In this document: positions 22,709 to 34,749 of the stretch, piece after piece | How positions within the stretch are numbered: position 1 is the stretch's first letter | How the letters are laid out: the number at the start of each line of letters is the position of its first letter | NCBI GenBank assembly: GCA_025267735.1 | Contig: CM046303.1 | Span: 56,437,403 to 56,501,402 of the forward strand | Direction of reading: 5' to 3' | DNA from: Mactra quadrangularis | Lineage: Eukaryota > Mollusca > Bivalvia > Venerida > Mactridae | DNA: 64,000 nt | Position numbers and translations under genes: made by a program | Notes under the pieces: model-generated | Seen by the model: only the letters and a program-made list of their open reading frames with translations | Told to the model about the DNA's origin: nothing | Databases searched by the model: none

Positions 22709-24179
22709 GAAGATTGACAGAAAGACAGACACTATGTCATTCAATGACAGTAATAAGTCTGTTTGCGTTTTTTTAAAACACAAAATGGCGGTTTAAGGAA
22801 ACAAGGGTTTGAATGTCGGCTAAAATCACGACAACACAGTCCCTCGAGTATTTACATAGAGTATATTGCATAAGGTAAATCATTAAATTTAAAAGGCATG
22901 CTCTAGGGTTTATTTCCTACATGCTAAACATATTATCATTTTGTGGTTATCTAAAACCGCCAAGTTTATCCTAATTAATGATAAGATATAACTGATATCG
23001 GTAAGTGTATCACAAACTATCAAATTACTTGGTACGGCTTTGATATTCTTTTTCATGGAAAAGTAATTAAAAATAATATTTGTAAATAACATTGGGCGGT
23101 TTTGGTTCGAAAGTGATAGTCCAGTTATACATATTGTTTTGTCATATACATATATACATGATAAAGGAAAGTCTCTGGTCATATGATAGTTTGCTATAAT
23201 ATAGAAAATCTACTAAATTACAAAATGTTTACTAGTAATTTGAACAGCAAATATGGTCTGGCAACAAATTCTAAGAATCTAGTCACTTATAAATTTGCCA
23301 TTCCCAGCTAGGTTCTTTTATTTGATAGGTTTTTACAATCAAGTATAATGTACTTATTGAAATCATCATTATTCGACTAAAACACATAAAATCTAGCCCA
23401 CATAGGATGAGCGAGTAAATAAAACGTAGCACCACGTCATTAAACCCCGCCCTACTCCTACCACACATTAATGCACGTTTACTACGTTCAGTTTATATTT
23501 TCAACGAAACAAGTTCCCACAAAAACCACAATATCTTTCTTTACAAGGATATTAATGGTTAACAGTACACACAATTAATGAGTAAGTTTCATAGTAATGA
23601 CCAGTATTTCTTTTCGTAGATTTTTATTAAAATTTGTTTTTATTGAAGATTCGAAATTAGGTTAAATCTCGATTTTTTTGTATGATTCAAACATTTCGAA
23701 ACTCGGTTAAATACACGAACACGTGTATTCTGAAATTCAATACAATGAGGATAAACAAGCGATGACGTGCTGCGCTGTTGATCTACATTTTAAACCCGTT
23801 TCGTGCAGATCATAAATAACTCGATGATATAACTAGCTACTGTAGAGTATTTTTGTACTTTCGGTTTCAGTTTCGGTTTATTCTTAACTTGATCTTATCA
23901 CTATAACTCGTATAGTACAATTAATGTACATACATAGCTAAAGTGAACATTTCCTCTCAGTTGTACCGGGAAACAAAGTACTTTTATAAATTTTAAACTA
24001 TTATTATGCGTGTACGTTTATAAACAAACTAAGAAAATGCCAAAATAAAAAATAATAAAAACTTCTATAGTTGACAGAAAAAAAATGTGTAGCAATAACT
24101 TTTTTTTCATTTTGTGAATAAATGTATAAGTTTAATTTCTTTTACCCAATATCATAAAATATCATAAAGTCAATGTTTG
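22709..24179. other. Intergenic, nothing recognised
   Basis: AT-rich. Open stretches at 22910-23182 and 23283-23468 (-) have no recognisable features. No repeat shared with other parts of the window. Confidence 0.4.
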
Positions 24180-24702
24180 ATTTTATTCAACTGTCAGTGG
24201 CGCATACCCTAACTCGGCTGATTTAAATATTTTTATCTATCGTGAGTAGAGACATACAGTGCCCACCAAAAGTTTGGAGACATTTTCACTTTGTAAGCCT
24301 TCAGAATAGCTTTTATCTTAAACTTGATAACTTCTGTGTGTTTTTTAGAAGTGCATTTTTAGTTTTTCATTATTTTTTGTGTATCCTTATGATTGAAACT
24401 GAGACTACAAAATAGCACAAAATCTATGTCAAGCAAAATGATTACAATAAACATAGTTATGCAGGCTTTTGGATGTCAGATGCTGAATCATATGAATGTA
24501 ATGCATTCATGAAATTTGTTTTCATTTTATCACAAACCATATTTAAATATATTAAAAAATAATGATTCAACAAAAGTAATCATCAAAATTCAAGAATTGT
24601 AGTAAATATATTTTGTCTCCAAACTTTTGGTGGGTACTGTATTTGATGAATACTTAAAACTCAGCGGAATTGGTGAATACACCTCTGACAATTGAATAAA
24701 AT
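24180..24702. mobile_element. MITE with ATTTTATTCAA ends, split by a Tc1-like element
   Basis: The left half starts ATTTTATTCAACTGTCAGTG and the right half ends CTGACAATTGAATAAAAT, as in the intact copy at 20779-20917. The middle is interrupted by 24257-24639. Excising that insert plus one TA leaves 138 bp, against 139 bp in the intact copy. This confirms the boundaries of both elements and the order of insertion. Confidence 0.8.
24257..24639 (+). mobile_element. Tc1/mariner-like non-autonomous element
   Basis: Terminal inverted repeats of 26 bp start CAGTGCCCACCAAAAGTTTG and end CAAACTTTTGGTGGGTACTG, with one mismatch (G/A). The element is flanked by TA at 24255-24256 and 24640-24641. The 383-bp interior has no transposase frame. 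A second copy in the opposite orientation begins at 63763 and is cut off by the window end. TA duplication and CAGT ends are typical of the Tc1/mariner superfamily. Confidence 0.85.
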
Positions 24703-25106
24703 TTAAAAAAAACATACATGTAAAAACAAATTTCAAGAATATAGTTACATGTAGATTTAATCATACTATATGCTGTTTTTTAATCAAGGATCCTATATAA
24801 AATGTACATAATATGGTCCATGCTTAAATGTACATCAGTTCATCAGTTCATATACGTACATGTATCTCAATCTACGCTCATGTAACCTAGTTATGACGTA
24901 CATTGAACGTGTTTTCTTAGAATTCAAAACAAAGCACTCTACATTGAAAAGTACATTGAAAAGGATCTAATCATATTACTGATAGAAACTGTGCTCAGTA
25001 ACTTTATCTTAACATAAATGTACTTGTATTATACAAATGGGATGCGTTATCAATTTATTTACAATAACTAAGACGTTGTTATCGAGTGTTTTATTAAGAT
25101 CCTGAA

Positions 25107-25185
25107 CATTCTCGTACCCAGAGTCTAGTAGGATTCTCAATACTAGTTAGATAGAGAATCTTCATAACCTCGGGATACGAGAATG
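25107..25185. repeat. ATTCTCGTAC palindrome family, copy 5
   Basis: CATTCTCGTACCCAGAGTCT on the left is mirrored by CGGGATACGAGAATG on the right, with ATTCTCAATACTAG at the centre. The arm types are in the opposite order to copy 2 at 11625, so the element occurs in both orientations. Confidence 0.8.
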
Positions 25186-26091
25186 GGTCCTAAGTAGATG
25201 CCCTAGAATTAAAAGTATGCACGGAAAGAAATTCTGCCCATTCATATTGGAAAAAACATAATGTTCTAACGTGCCAGCTAATAAAATTGTATGACAAATT
25301 GTCTTTTACTGTACATAGTGTTTCTAATGCTGAGTTGCTACCGCTGTAAGTAACGCTTGCTAAATCGTTGTTATGCCTCAGTCCCATAAAATCGTGGCTT
25401 GTTGCGGACCCGTACGTGCAGACAGCCGTAGGCCGTGGGAAGCCTTGCGTATTAAGGTGACGGTACGCACATGGCACAAAAATACACACCTGTACGAAGC
25501 CGTGGCTGGAAGACATGCAAATTTAATCCATAATTTTACTTTAATCGGTCACGATTGTGTTCAGGATCTGACTTTGAAGCTGATACGTGTATCCATGGCT
25601 CATCTCACAGACCCTGGTAAAAACGTAACAGTCCGTTAAAATTGACCATTGTTGAAAGAAGACCGTTGTTGAAAAGAGGTGACATGGACTGGTAATGATA
25701 TAATCTGGTGGCTAAACCGTTACAACAATGTCTTCTTAAATTTTCATTGATCTTGGAGCTTATTTTTGTAATAGTTTTCTTTCTCAAGTACCTTGCAAAG
25801 TTTTAGAGTATTGCTCAAGATGAATAACACAATTTTCGTTCTAATTATCACAACACAAGGGCAATTGTTTATGGTAAGTTGAAATAGGATATAGTTTCTA
25901 TTACTTAACTTGATAAACAGAACAGAACAGATAAAGAAAGAGGTCATTTAAAAAATGAACCTTTAATGCGGACACTCAGTACTCAGATAAGATATCTATT
26001 TATATTGTTGATTCATCCAAAAAGACTGTTGGTCGTATTTATGCACGCATGTATTCAATACAAGAAAACTACGTAGTATAGCTCGTTTAAA
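25186..26091. other. Intergenic with overlapping open frames of unclear status
   Basis: 25190-25516 (-) gives 108 codons and 25373-25639 (+) gives 88 codons, overlapping on opposite strands in a patch with more CpG than its surroundings. Neither translation resembles a family I know, and at most one could be real. I read the patch as possible remnant sequence and do not call a gene. Confidence 0.3.
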
Positions 26092-26356
26092 CCCGGGTCA
26101 ATAGCACATTTGGTAGCGCGCTGGGATTTGGAATCTCGTGCCTGAGGGGGTTCGGGTTCAAATCCCACCCGGAGAGGTTATACCCTTCCAAGAAAATTTA
26201 AAAATAATGTCGATTTTCCTCCATTGATTAGATAATATGGAGAAGTTTCCGGCCTTGTGGAAGGGTAGGTGAGTACTGGTTATAGACAATGGTCCAGGAA
26301 AGGTAGGTTAGGTGCGCTGGACGCCGTCAAATGACCTAAAATTGTGTTGACACGAC
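26092..26356 (+). mobile_element. tRNA-derived SINE (family B), copy 2
   Basis: The head is CCCGGGTCAATAGCACATTT, with a decayed A box, then GGGTTCAAATCCCACCCGG with an intact B box. The body matches family B: GGAGAAGTTTCCGGCCTTGT, GGAAGGGTAGGTGAGTACTG and GTTATAGACAATGGTCCAGG. It ends near GTGTTGACACGAC. Confidence 0.85.
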
Positions 26357-27159
26357 AAATCCATATGACAATCTCTGTTAGTAATGTCACATGTTATCCT
26401 AAAGGAACTGTATATAGTGGATATATGAGCGTTGTTCAATAAAGTTCGTGGAGCTGGGCTGTAACACTTTCTGCTTTTAAAGCAACATGGTGAAGGTAGG
26501 TACTCCCACACCTAATTTCAAAAATTCCTGAGGAACTACTTAAATGTTCGACAAACTTTCCATACAACTCTCGTACATTTAAATGGAAAAAAAAACACTA
26601 ACACTAATCACACTAGATACAGGTAAACAGCTTTGTCATTTCGAAATTCATAATTGCGTTGTACTTGTAGTATCAACTCATGATTATGAGACATTTTTAT
26701 CAGGGAGTGAGGTGTCCAAGTTTTTTTGTACTGATTTTAGTACTAAATTTCCTCGAAAGTCACAATCCCATAACCCCACCTAAATTACACTTGATAATAC
26801 CATTTAGTTCTCAACATTACGTCAGCTTTATTGACCGAAAGTTAAACTTGCTTACAACTAACATAATTTTTAAAACATTGTAGTTTATAAATATTCATAT
26901 ATGTATGGTATCATAATTATGTACTTGACACGTCTATTGAATAAAGTTTTGTTTTATTCTGTTCAATTCATTTAACTCTCGAGTAATGTATTGTAGTTGT
27001 AAAATATTTTACTTGGAGATAGTATTTATACATTATCGTTTTGGCATTATGAATACCTAATTGTTTGGTTTTTTTGGCTCACTAGTAATGCTATTTGGAC
27101 AAGAAATTGCATTGTAGGGTCTTAACTAATATCATTCTTATACATGTTTATTGGCTGTG
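26357..27159. other. Intergenic, nothing firm
   Basis: Near 26430 the phrase GTTGTTCAATAAAGTTCGTG recalls the ends of some mariner elements, but no partner end is visible. Two overlapping 66-67 codon frames at 26583-26883 are not called. Confidence 0.35.
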
Positions 27160-27435
27160 CAACTATCATCCCTGGTCATCGAGCTGCTAACATCTATCTA
27201 TCCAGCGTCCTGGTTAGTACTTTACGCCGCTTATGTGCAGCCGACAAATTGGTGCAACGGAATTATTGCCATCATATCGGGTACCCATTTACATTTGGAC
27301 AAATTGAAGCAATCGCGGGTACATTTCTCGCTAAAGAAAGTAAGCAGTTCACCTGTAACGGATTCGGCCCCAGGACCTCTTGATCTCTTATCGCGCGACT
27401 CACCACTGAACTACTGCTCAATAGCTTTGCTAATC
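27160..27435 (-). mobile_element. tRNA-derived SINE (family C), copy 1
   Basis: On the minus strand the head has GAGCAGTAGTTCAGTGGTGA (A box) and GGGGCCGAATCC (B box). They are followed by a tRNA-unrelated body with AAATGTAAATGGGTACCCG. A related body (GGTGTAAATGAGTACCTG) occurs in the same orientation at 60180-60415. The three overlapping open frames across this interval come from the SINE. Confidence 0.6.
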
Positions 27436-28336
27436 CATCGCACAACAGCAGACAGGTCACATTAGTATAAAACCTCTCATTTTTCAAGAGTATCAGTCAA
27501 TAGAATGTATAAGGAAATCCAATCTGATTAAAACATGATCTAAAATTTTACACTCGCATACTCGCTAATTTAGATCTGGCCTTTTCCAAACGAAGGTCAC
27601 GTTCTAAATGACCTTTTCTCATCATTTTCTCATTCATGACGAAATTGTTATGATACGTAACTTGTTTACATCGCCTATGTCACGCAATTTGAAATGCGCC
27701 GCCCAATCGCAGACTGTGAATAATACCGCTGTTAAATTAGCATGCAACCCTGTACGACAACGCTCTACAGGATATCTGTTTTCAGAGAGTGAATGAATTC
27801 AAGCGTTCACTTTGTCAAGTTTTGTAGTAGTTTTTCGAAGTTCTATATGCAATGCATACAATCAGATATACAAGTCGAAAGTAATTTTCTCTTACAGTCT
27901 GCAGATGCTATTCCTGGCACTTAATAATGAGAAAGAAGACCGAAACTGAAAGTAGAATTGATTCTCATTTTTTCTAAAAATAGCTATGATCACTCGCTGT
28001 TCAAGTTTTTTACGATATAATTAACCTGTAGGTTATTTATTATCTAGCTGATTTTTTTTAATTGAATTATTTGTATTTTATTTAAACAAAGAAATGATTA
28101 TACTACTTGGTATTTGGAAGGCAAAATGGCTGGTTTATTGTGTCTCTATTCTTGTCTAGTTTCCCAATTGTGATGTCTCGGTAAATGAGGGCATAATTAT
28201 TATCGTGATTACTATAGAATTTAAGTGTTAAAATATTCATGGTAAAATTATCAAAGCTGTGAATTGTGCAGTATTATTTATAAATATTGTTTTTGTATCA
28301 TATCGTGATACTATCAGCATCATATCAAAATTCTAG

Positions 28337-28510
28337 ACTGGCCCGAATGTCACCAAAGATTTCAGAACTTGCCGGAATGTCATCAAAAATTTCAGGACTT
28401 GCCAAAATGTCATCAAAGATTTCAGAACTAGTCTGAATGTCACCACAGATTTCAGAACTTGCCCAAATGTCACCAAAGATTTCAGAACTTGCCCAAATGT
28501 CACCAAAAAT
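28337..28510. repeat. 30-bp tandem repeat, about 6 units
   Basis: Units built from TTTCAGAACTTGCCCAAATG followed by TCACCAAAGA, with point differences such as CATCAAAAAT and CTAGTCTGAATG. Since 30 is a multiple of three, an open frame on the minus strand (28333-28578) shows a 10-residue periodic peptide. It is a repeat artefact. Confidence 0.85.
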
Positions 28511-28579
28511 AAGTTTGAACGAATGTCAATAAAGACGTTGCAGTACACAAATTGTCGAAATGCAATCTTTCTATACATA

Positions 28580-30981
28580 CATAAGTTTCAGTTTATTATT
28601 TATTTAGAGTTATTTTTATCAATTCGTCGAAACTCGACTGAATTGATCTAAAATTTGACAAAAATAAAATCATATATCTAAAATTAGCTTGTGTGCTAAT
28701 TTACATGCATAATTTGCGCTTATGATTCATTATGTATTCAATACTGTTCAAAATAGATAATACAGTCATTTACATTATAACGTATGTGCATATATTATCA
28801 CCATGGCCTGAACATTACTCAGAAGCCTGTTGTGTATGGATATCGTAACCTAGCGATACACTTACGATTTCTCATGGTATAGTTTGTTACAATGTATTCT
28901 TTTAAAATGCTGAAACGCATTTGAAAAATTATGACATATGCCAAGGTCACGTTTTTGCTTCCGTGGTTTGAAGCGAAAGCCGTTGAATAGACTTTGGCTT
29001 TGAAAAAAGCCATTTTCAGACGCAAATAGTGATACTCTTTTTTCGCTGGTGGCTCAATAAGAAATTCTTATAATTTTTGTTTCCAAGAACACGATTTCGC
29101 GATGATCCAGTATTGTTTTTGACCACAAGACATAAAGAAATTACTAACACGCGTTCATTTTCGACTTAACCAGTCGAAAAAACGTAGACTCATGGGCTCT
29201 TAATAAATTTGTTTTCAAAATAAAAAAAAACGTTCAGCAAATTGAGGCCCTCCTTGTAAAAAGTTTTGATCCGCCTCTGCGCAGTATAAATCCGGGACGA
29301 GTAGTGCGTTGTCTGAACTTATGACCGTCTGCCCGAAACCGAAACTGCCCTAGATAAAATACATTGTATATGGTATACAAGAAAACACTATCGCTTGAAA
29401 AGAATCCAATACCAATTACACATTAGCTCTTAAACGATCAATTTTATTTCCTGAAACTTACTTAATGCTTCAGGGTTTTTATATTAAATTATTTTTCTTG
29501 CAAACTTCAATGGTTCATGGTATCTCTCTGTCGTAGATAAAACACTCTAACAATTCATGTTGTATATTATTGGGGTAATATCGATGATGTGTTTTAATTA
29601 TGGTAACACCCGATGAGAATTACGATAGAAACGTAAAACGTGGCTCTTAGATTTATCCCTAAAACTTATCTTTAAAAAGTAGCTTGCCTAAAATCATACG
29701 GTATTACCCATTCAAATATTCGGTTTATATCGCAGCGTGCGATCGCGCACGTTTTGTTCAATCTTCACTCATGTTGGTAATACACATTAAATTTATGTCC
29801 GAAATAACAGTCTGAACCATGGCCAGCTGAAACAACTCAACAGGTACAGCAGTTGAACTCAGACGGACCGAACAATTCTCACTATGTAGCGGTGAACGAA
29901 AACAAAAAAAACAACCTTTATATGAGTTCAGTGACCTGTCGATCTGACAAATTCTGAGTGCATGTTGCCAAACATTGAGTGATACTTATGAATATCCGCG
30001 ATCTAAATTAAATACGCTTGTCATTAGTAGCCCTACCCCACCTCATGTAAATAGCGGGAACTTGGATTTCGAGCGCAACAAACTCCTGCATGTACACGTA
30101 TAGAGCCAATTGTGAATGGTTATTCGGCTGATAAAATCCTCGATAAATACCAAGTGCTGCTTTGCAGGGAAGTCATAACCTTTACCTATTTCAAAGACGG
30201 AACACAACAATAAAAGTCATACAAAATTTATAAAAAACATACGAAACTCTCTAAATACAGATAAATATTCGACTAAAACTCGTACAAACCGCTATAAAAC
30301 ACAAATTTTATCCCTTTATTCTCATGGCTTATTTATGACACGAAAATAACTAAGGCCATACCATATCGGAATTTTGTTAAGCGTCCGCGTGCGCGTAGGT
30401 TTTAGAGTCCTTAATCAAAATTTAAAAAAAATCTTAAATAATTCCGATATTCCGGGATTCGATACGACAATTTAATTCAGGGAAAATTGTGTTCGGCAAC
30501 AACGTTATTCATCATAAGCAATTTATCATAACCGCGTCATAAATACAATATATTCTAGTCATTTTATATTAAATTCAGACCATTTATTCATATTATGAGG
30601 TTATTCACATATTATGAGGTTATTCAAAGAAAAATATATAACGCATTGTTTTTGTAGAAAAAATATTTGTGTTTTCGTTTTCGGTTTGTGTGTTTTTTGT
30701 GAATACATTGTAGGTACCTAGGTTTGTCAAATTTGAGTTGACGCTTAACATAATTCCAATTTGACACGGCCTAACGTGAGGTCTTACGGCATTATGCATC
30801 TCTTAGGAACCTGGTAGGTAAATCACTCCCATTTCCCACCGCTATCCCACGTACTGCGCCGGGAGTAAGGTTTAAAAAATGTTTGCTGCATTAACAAAAT
30901 GAATGGTTGGTTCAAGTCATATACTCGTATTAATTCGTTCCTGGCTAGTGTTTGGTAAAGTAATGATAACTCATTCCAGAG
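28580..30981. other. Intergenic, nothing recognised
   Basis: About 2.4 kb without a supported gene or array. A short sequence at 29262-29280 (TTTGATCCGCCTCTGC) faintly recalls a hAT-like MITE end but lacks the rest. A 17-bp direct repeat containing ATTATGAGGTTATTCA lies near 30595-30630. Confidence 0.4.
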
Positions 30982-31064
30982 ACATTTCGCGGGCTTAGCG
31001 CAAAACGGTCGTAACTCAATTAAAAAGGTGAGTTACGATCGTTTTGTGCTTAACCCGCGATATG
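30982..31064. repeat. 83-bp palindrome with 37-bp arms
   Basis: The arms are ACATTTCGCGGGCTTAGCGC then AAAACGGTCGTAACTCA, and on the other side TGAGTTACGATCGTTTTGTG then CTTAACCCGCGATATGT. They match at about 32 of 37 positions around a 10-nt loop. No second copy is in the window. Probably a snap-back MITE. Confidence 0.75.
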
Positions 31065-32232
31065 TACCGGTACCTACGTCTCTGCTCCTTAGGTCAGATG
31101 TCCTGGGTTCGATCCATTCAATGCGTGTATATTAGTATAGGTGGTTACCGCAGCGTACATTATCAGGACATTTGATCGTTTACTGCATTCAATATTTGAA
31201 TTCGGAGAAGTTCGCTTTTATGTGTGTTTGATGACTAGTCTTCATAGAAAATGAATGAATGAAGTGAAGTCCATGAACCGTATTACATATACAGTGAACT
31301 AAATGTTGATATATTAAAAGTGGTAATTAAAATGCTGTGTGGGCGAATATAAACGCCTATAGATAATGAATCTCTATGTAAATTGATTGTATAAAAATAT
31401 ACATTCATAATATCATGGGCCCTATTTAGTTAGACAATTTGTTTTCAGTCATTCCTCTGAAAAAAATCAACAATAAGCGTGTAAAGTGCAGTTCAATTGG
31501 GTTTCATTTCAAAACCGCACTCATTGATACTAAGAGGCCGTACTAAAATGACTGCAGTTAAGATAGTGATAAACTTCCGGATACATGCTACTGAATGGTT
31601 TTAACACCTGTTCCATGTTAGTGGTTTCACTTATCAGTCTATCTGTGGTATTTTGATTGGTTGCTTAATTACACAATAAACCCTCACTTTTCTATGAAAT
31701 TTATCTTATCATTTCACCACGCTATATGAAAATAGCCGGTGTATTCCGAATAGGGAACAATAATATTTTACCTAGAAGACGGAAATGGCCTAGATGACCC
31801 TATTGACGACAGAGCAAATGAAAACCAAGATGAGTGATTCTAGGCAGAAAACGCCTTTTAGATGAACTTTATTACATGTATTAGAGCATCGATAGATTAG
31901 ATTTAAATCATCATAGAACTCGGGACAGTACAGGGTGGTCATGTGATATTGACCATCCTTTTAAACTAAGTAGACAGTTGCAGTAAGCTTGCCTATGTAG
32001 TTCTTCCAACTTAATAAGTGTTGTCCAACCTGTAATTCTGTAAAATAGATTGGTTGGACAGTTTAACAATATGATACGATCAGATGAGACTTGAAAGGAC
32101 GGTACCCTAACCCTTAACCCTCAACAAGATACCAAAAAGTCTACCACTAAATCGGTTGTGATGGAAACCGTAGTTGCAGTGTTTGAAATTTAATCAGAAT
32201 CTTCCGGCTCTATAAGCATGTTTTATTTGCAG
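31065..32232. other. Intergenic, possible solitary B box
   Basis: GTCCTGGGTTCGATCC at about 31098 resembles a pol III B box without an A box or SINE body. Otherwise nothing recognised. Confidence 0.35.
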
Positions 32233-32424
32233 ACACAAGGAAGCGACTCTTCATTCTTTATGAAGTGATTTTGTTTATGAACTGAGTCAAAATTTGCCGA
32301 ATTCTCATTAATTCATGTATATATGTATACACAAGGAAGCGACTCTTCATTCTTTATGAAGTGATTTTGTTAATAAACTGAATAAAAATTTGCCGAATTC
32401 TCATTAATTCATGTATACATGTGT
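32233..32424 (+). repeat. 96-bp tandem duplication
   Basis: Two adjacent copies start ACACAAGGAAGCGACTCTTC and share TTTATGAAGTGATTTTGTT and TTGCCGAATTCTCATTAATT. They differ by a handful of substitutions (GTTTATGAAC against GTTAATAAAC). A simple local duplication of unique sequence, fairly recent. Confidence 0.9.
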
Positions 32425-32544
32425 TGGTACATGAATACATGTTAATTAATAAGTTGCCTAGGTGTTTCATAGCAGCCAAATTATAAGTAGTAGTAAATTA
32501 TAGAAGCCAAAAGTGAATCAAAACTATATGACAAACTCTTCTTT

Positions 32545-32826
32545 TTAAACCTGAGGTTTCTCGGCCTCTAATTGGTCAGTATGTAATATTTCGACAAGAC
32601 TTAATAAATCGTGTCTCATGTTAATTGTATGAATGAATAAGTGAAACGAGAGAATGAATGTAATCTCAATCTCAGTATTTAGAGCGTGAATACAATTTGT
32701 CATAATAAAATTGTGTGAATGAAGCGTACATGTATGTACGAGAGTATATTCATAAAATGTTCGTCTATGTAGAACAACGAACGCTTGGAAAATTATGCAG
32801 ATGATTCTACGAATTAAAGGTCGCAT
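32545..32826 (-). other. 93-codon open frame, doubtful
   Basis: The translation is rich in His, Ile and Thr with no recognisable domain, no good signal-peptide layout and no supporting context. In DNA of this composition such a frame is expected by chance. I list it as the longest unexplained frame in this tract and do not claim a gene. Confidence 0.12.
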
Positions 32827-32879
32827 TAGGAGGTCAAATTTGATTTGTTTCTTTCTTTATTGACACTAACTATTTTGGG

Positions 32880-33150
32880 CTAGGTTTAACGCCATGTCAA
32901 CGCAAATTATGGCCACTTTACGACGGCCAGCTCACCTAACCTAGATATAATGTACTTTCGTCTATATCCAGTACTCACCTACTCTTCCACAAGTCGCAAA
33001 CGGCGCCATATTCTTTATAAATGGAGGAAATTCGACATTTTTATCGAATTTCCATGAAAGGGTATAACCAGCCCGCGGGCGAGGCTCTAACCAGCAAACA
33101 CTACGGGAAACTAGATTCGAAATTCGCGTACCTTACTACGTCAAGGACCC
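32880..33150 (-). mobile_element. tRNA-derived SINE (family B), copy 3
   Basis: On the minus strand the tail block GACATGGCGTTAAACC, the body GGCGCCGTTTGCGACTTGTG and GTAGGTGAGTACTGGATATA match family B. The head (GGGTCCTTGACGTAGTAAGG, TTCGAATC) is strongly decayed, so its pol III promoter is not functional. Confidence 0.75.
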
Positions 33151-33190
33151 GGTTTATACGTATTTAAATATGTTTCAAATGGTGTGATGT

Positions 33191-33493
33191 AATAGGCGGA
33201 TCCAGCGGGGAGAGGGGTCAGGGAGGGTCCGGACCCCCTAGAATTTGGAAAATATACCAGTCCATTAGTGTATTTCTTGCCTGTAAGTCATTTTTAAGTA
33301 GCATGAAGCAATTTTTCTCGGTGCTAAACATAGATTTAATGGCTATGTAGTTTTTATTATCAATATGTTGCATTTTTCTGCAAAATGTGTATAATGTGGT
33401 TCGAAGTTCGGACTCCCCTAGAAAATTCGCCCCCCCCCCAAAAAAAAGTTTCGGACCCCCCCCCCCCAGCAAAAAATCCTGGATCCGCCCTTG
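33191..33493 (+). mobile_element. hAT-like MITE, copy 3
   Basis: Starts AATAGGCGGATCCAGCGGGG and ends CTGGATCCGCCCTTG, flanked by GATGT at 33186-33190 and 33494-33498. The 303-bp length exceeds other copies because of poly-C and poly-A runs near the right end. It inserted about 40 bp beyond a family B SINE. An open frame at 33218-33472 (-) is repeat-derived. Confidence 0.85.
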
Positions 33494-33498
33494 GATGT

Positions 33499-34749
33499 AG
33501 GCTGCGTATTTAAGTTACATACTATTTTTTCCCGAAATTTATTCATACAGTAACCTTGACTTCACTGTATGTTTTTAGTATAAAATATAAACATGGGCGA
33601 AATTGTGTGACTATACACAGGTGAACAGTGAACACACGTTCATGTAACTAGTTCTTTTTCTATTCTAACTGATAAGTATACAAAATTCTACGACAGTTCA
33701 CTCTAAGTTTCTGCTGGCTTTTGACTTACGACGAGTTTAGTCGTAAGATGTTGTAAGGAAAGCACTATTGATCGACTACTGATTTGCTGAGAAAAAAAGA
33801 GAAAAAGAGCAAAATATATGTTACCCAGACACGAGAACCAGTACAATATATAATTATATACATGTAGGTTATTATACATGTAAATTATGCAAATGTAACA
33901 ATTTTATTTTAGGCCATTGCAAATCTATTCTGAATTTTGAGTCCGATCGGAAAAAATTAAAATACGAAACTACCAGGCAGAAAAACGACTCAAGTGATAA
34001 TATACAAACAATTTAGTCATTCATTCACCTTCCAGATATTTTCTGAATCTGCCATTTTAATTTCATTTTTACACCTTTTAAAATAATATTTTCGGTCTAC
34101 AATGCAATACTGATGGGTCCATGTTGTATTTAACTCTGACTAAAACGCAAAGGCAAGTTAATTTTCGTTAAGTTAAGTTCGTTTTTCATCGTGAAAATTC
34201 AAAAACTTACCCTCCTACGGACGCGTTAAAAAACGTAAAACTGATTTGGTACGACCTAAAATAAAAACGAATACTTTTGTACTTAATAAGTATTGACGTA
34301 TTGACTGTAATATTATTACAATACACTAAGCGTAGTTCACTACTTTTACTATACGGAAGACAATGACAATACATGTATATATATATATACATTATGTATG
34401 ACAATGTTTGAACTCTCATCGTGAGGGTAAAAAACAATGCAAGTTTAATAATAAACAAAGCTTGAATAGAGAGACTTTTCAGCGAATTAATTTAGTCGTT
34501 GAAACCGCAAGTATTTTAATGACGGTCTCGTTTTGTTATATTTTCGATGATCTGTCAAAATGTTAGATAATTTTCCCGTATAAGGAAACAAAATGATACA
34601 CTGATGTAATATAATGACATTATACACAGAATTGTCAATCATAAGTCGTACATGATAACATATCTCACACTTATTGACATGCATTGTTATACATGAAGTC
34701 ATGTACATTATTAGCCACGATTGCATCATCATTTTTATTATCTTTATTT
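33499..34749. other. Intergenic, short GTCGTAAGA hairpin
   Basis: Contains the hairpin CTTACGACGAGTTTAGTCGT (33724-33746), a fragment of the palindrome family seen at 10131. There is a TA run near 34375. Frames at 34207-34458 and 34487-34732 are not supported as genes. Confidence 0.4.

Noticed and set aside
27151..27465. 104-codon plus frame and overlapping frames in two other readings
   Set aside because: The interval is a tRNA-derived SINE on the minus strand; the translations reflect its B box and body.
28333..28578. 81-codon minus frame with internal repeats
   Set aside because: A 30-bp tandem repeat gives the 10-residue period; no start context or domain.
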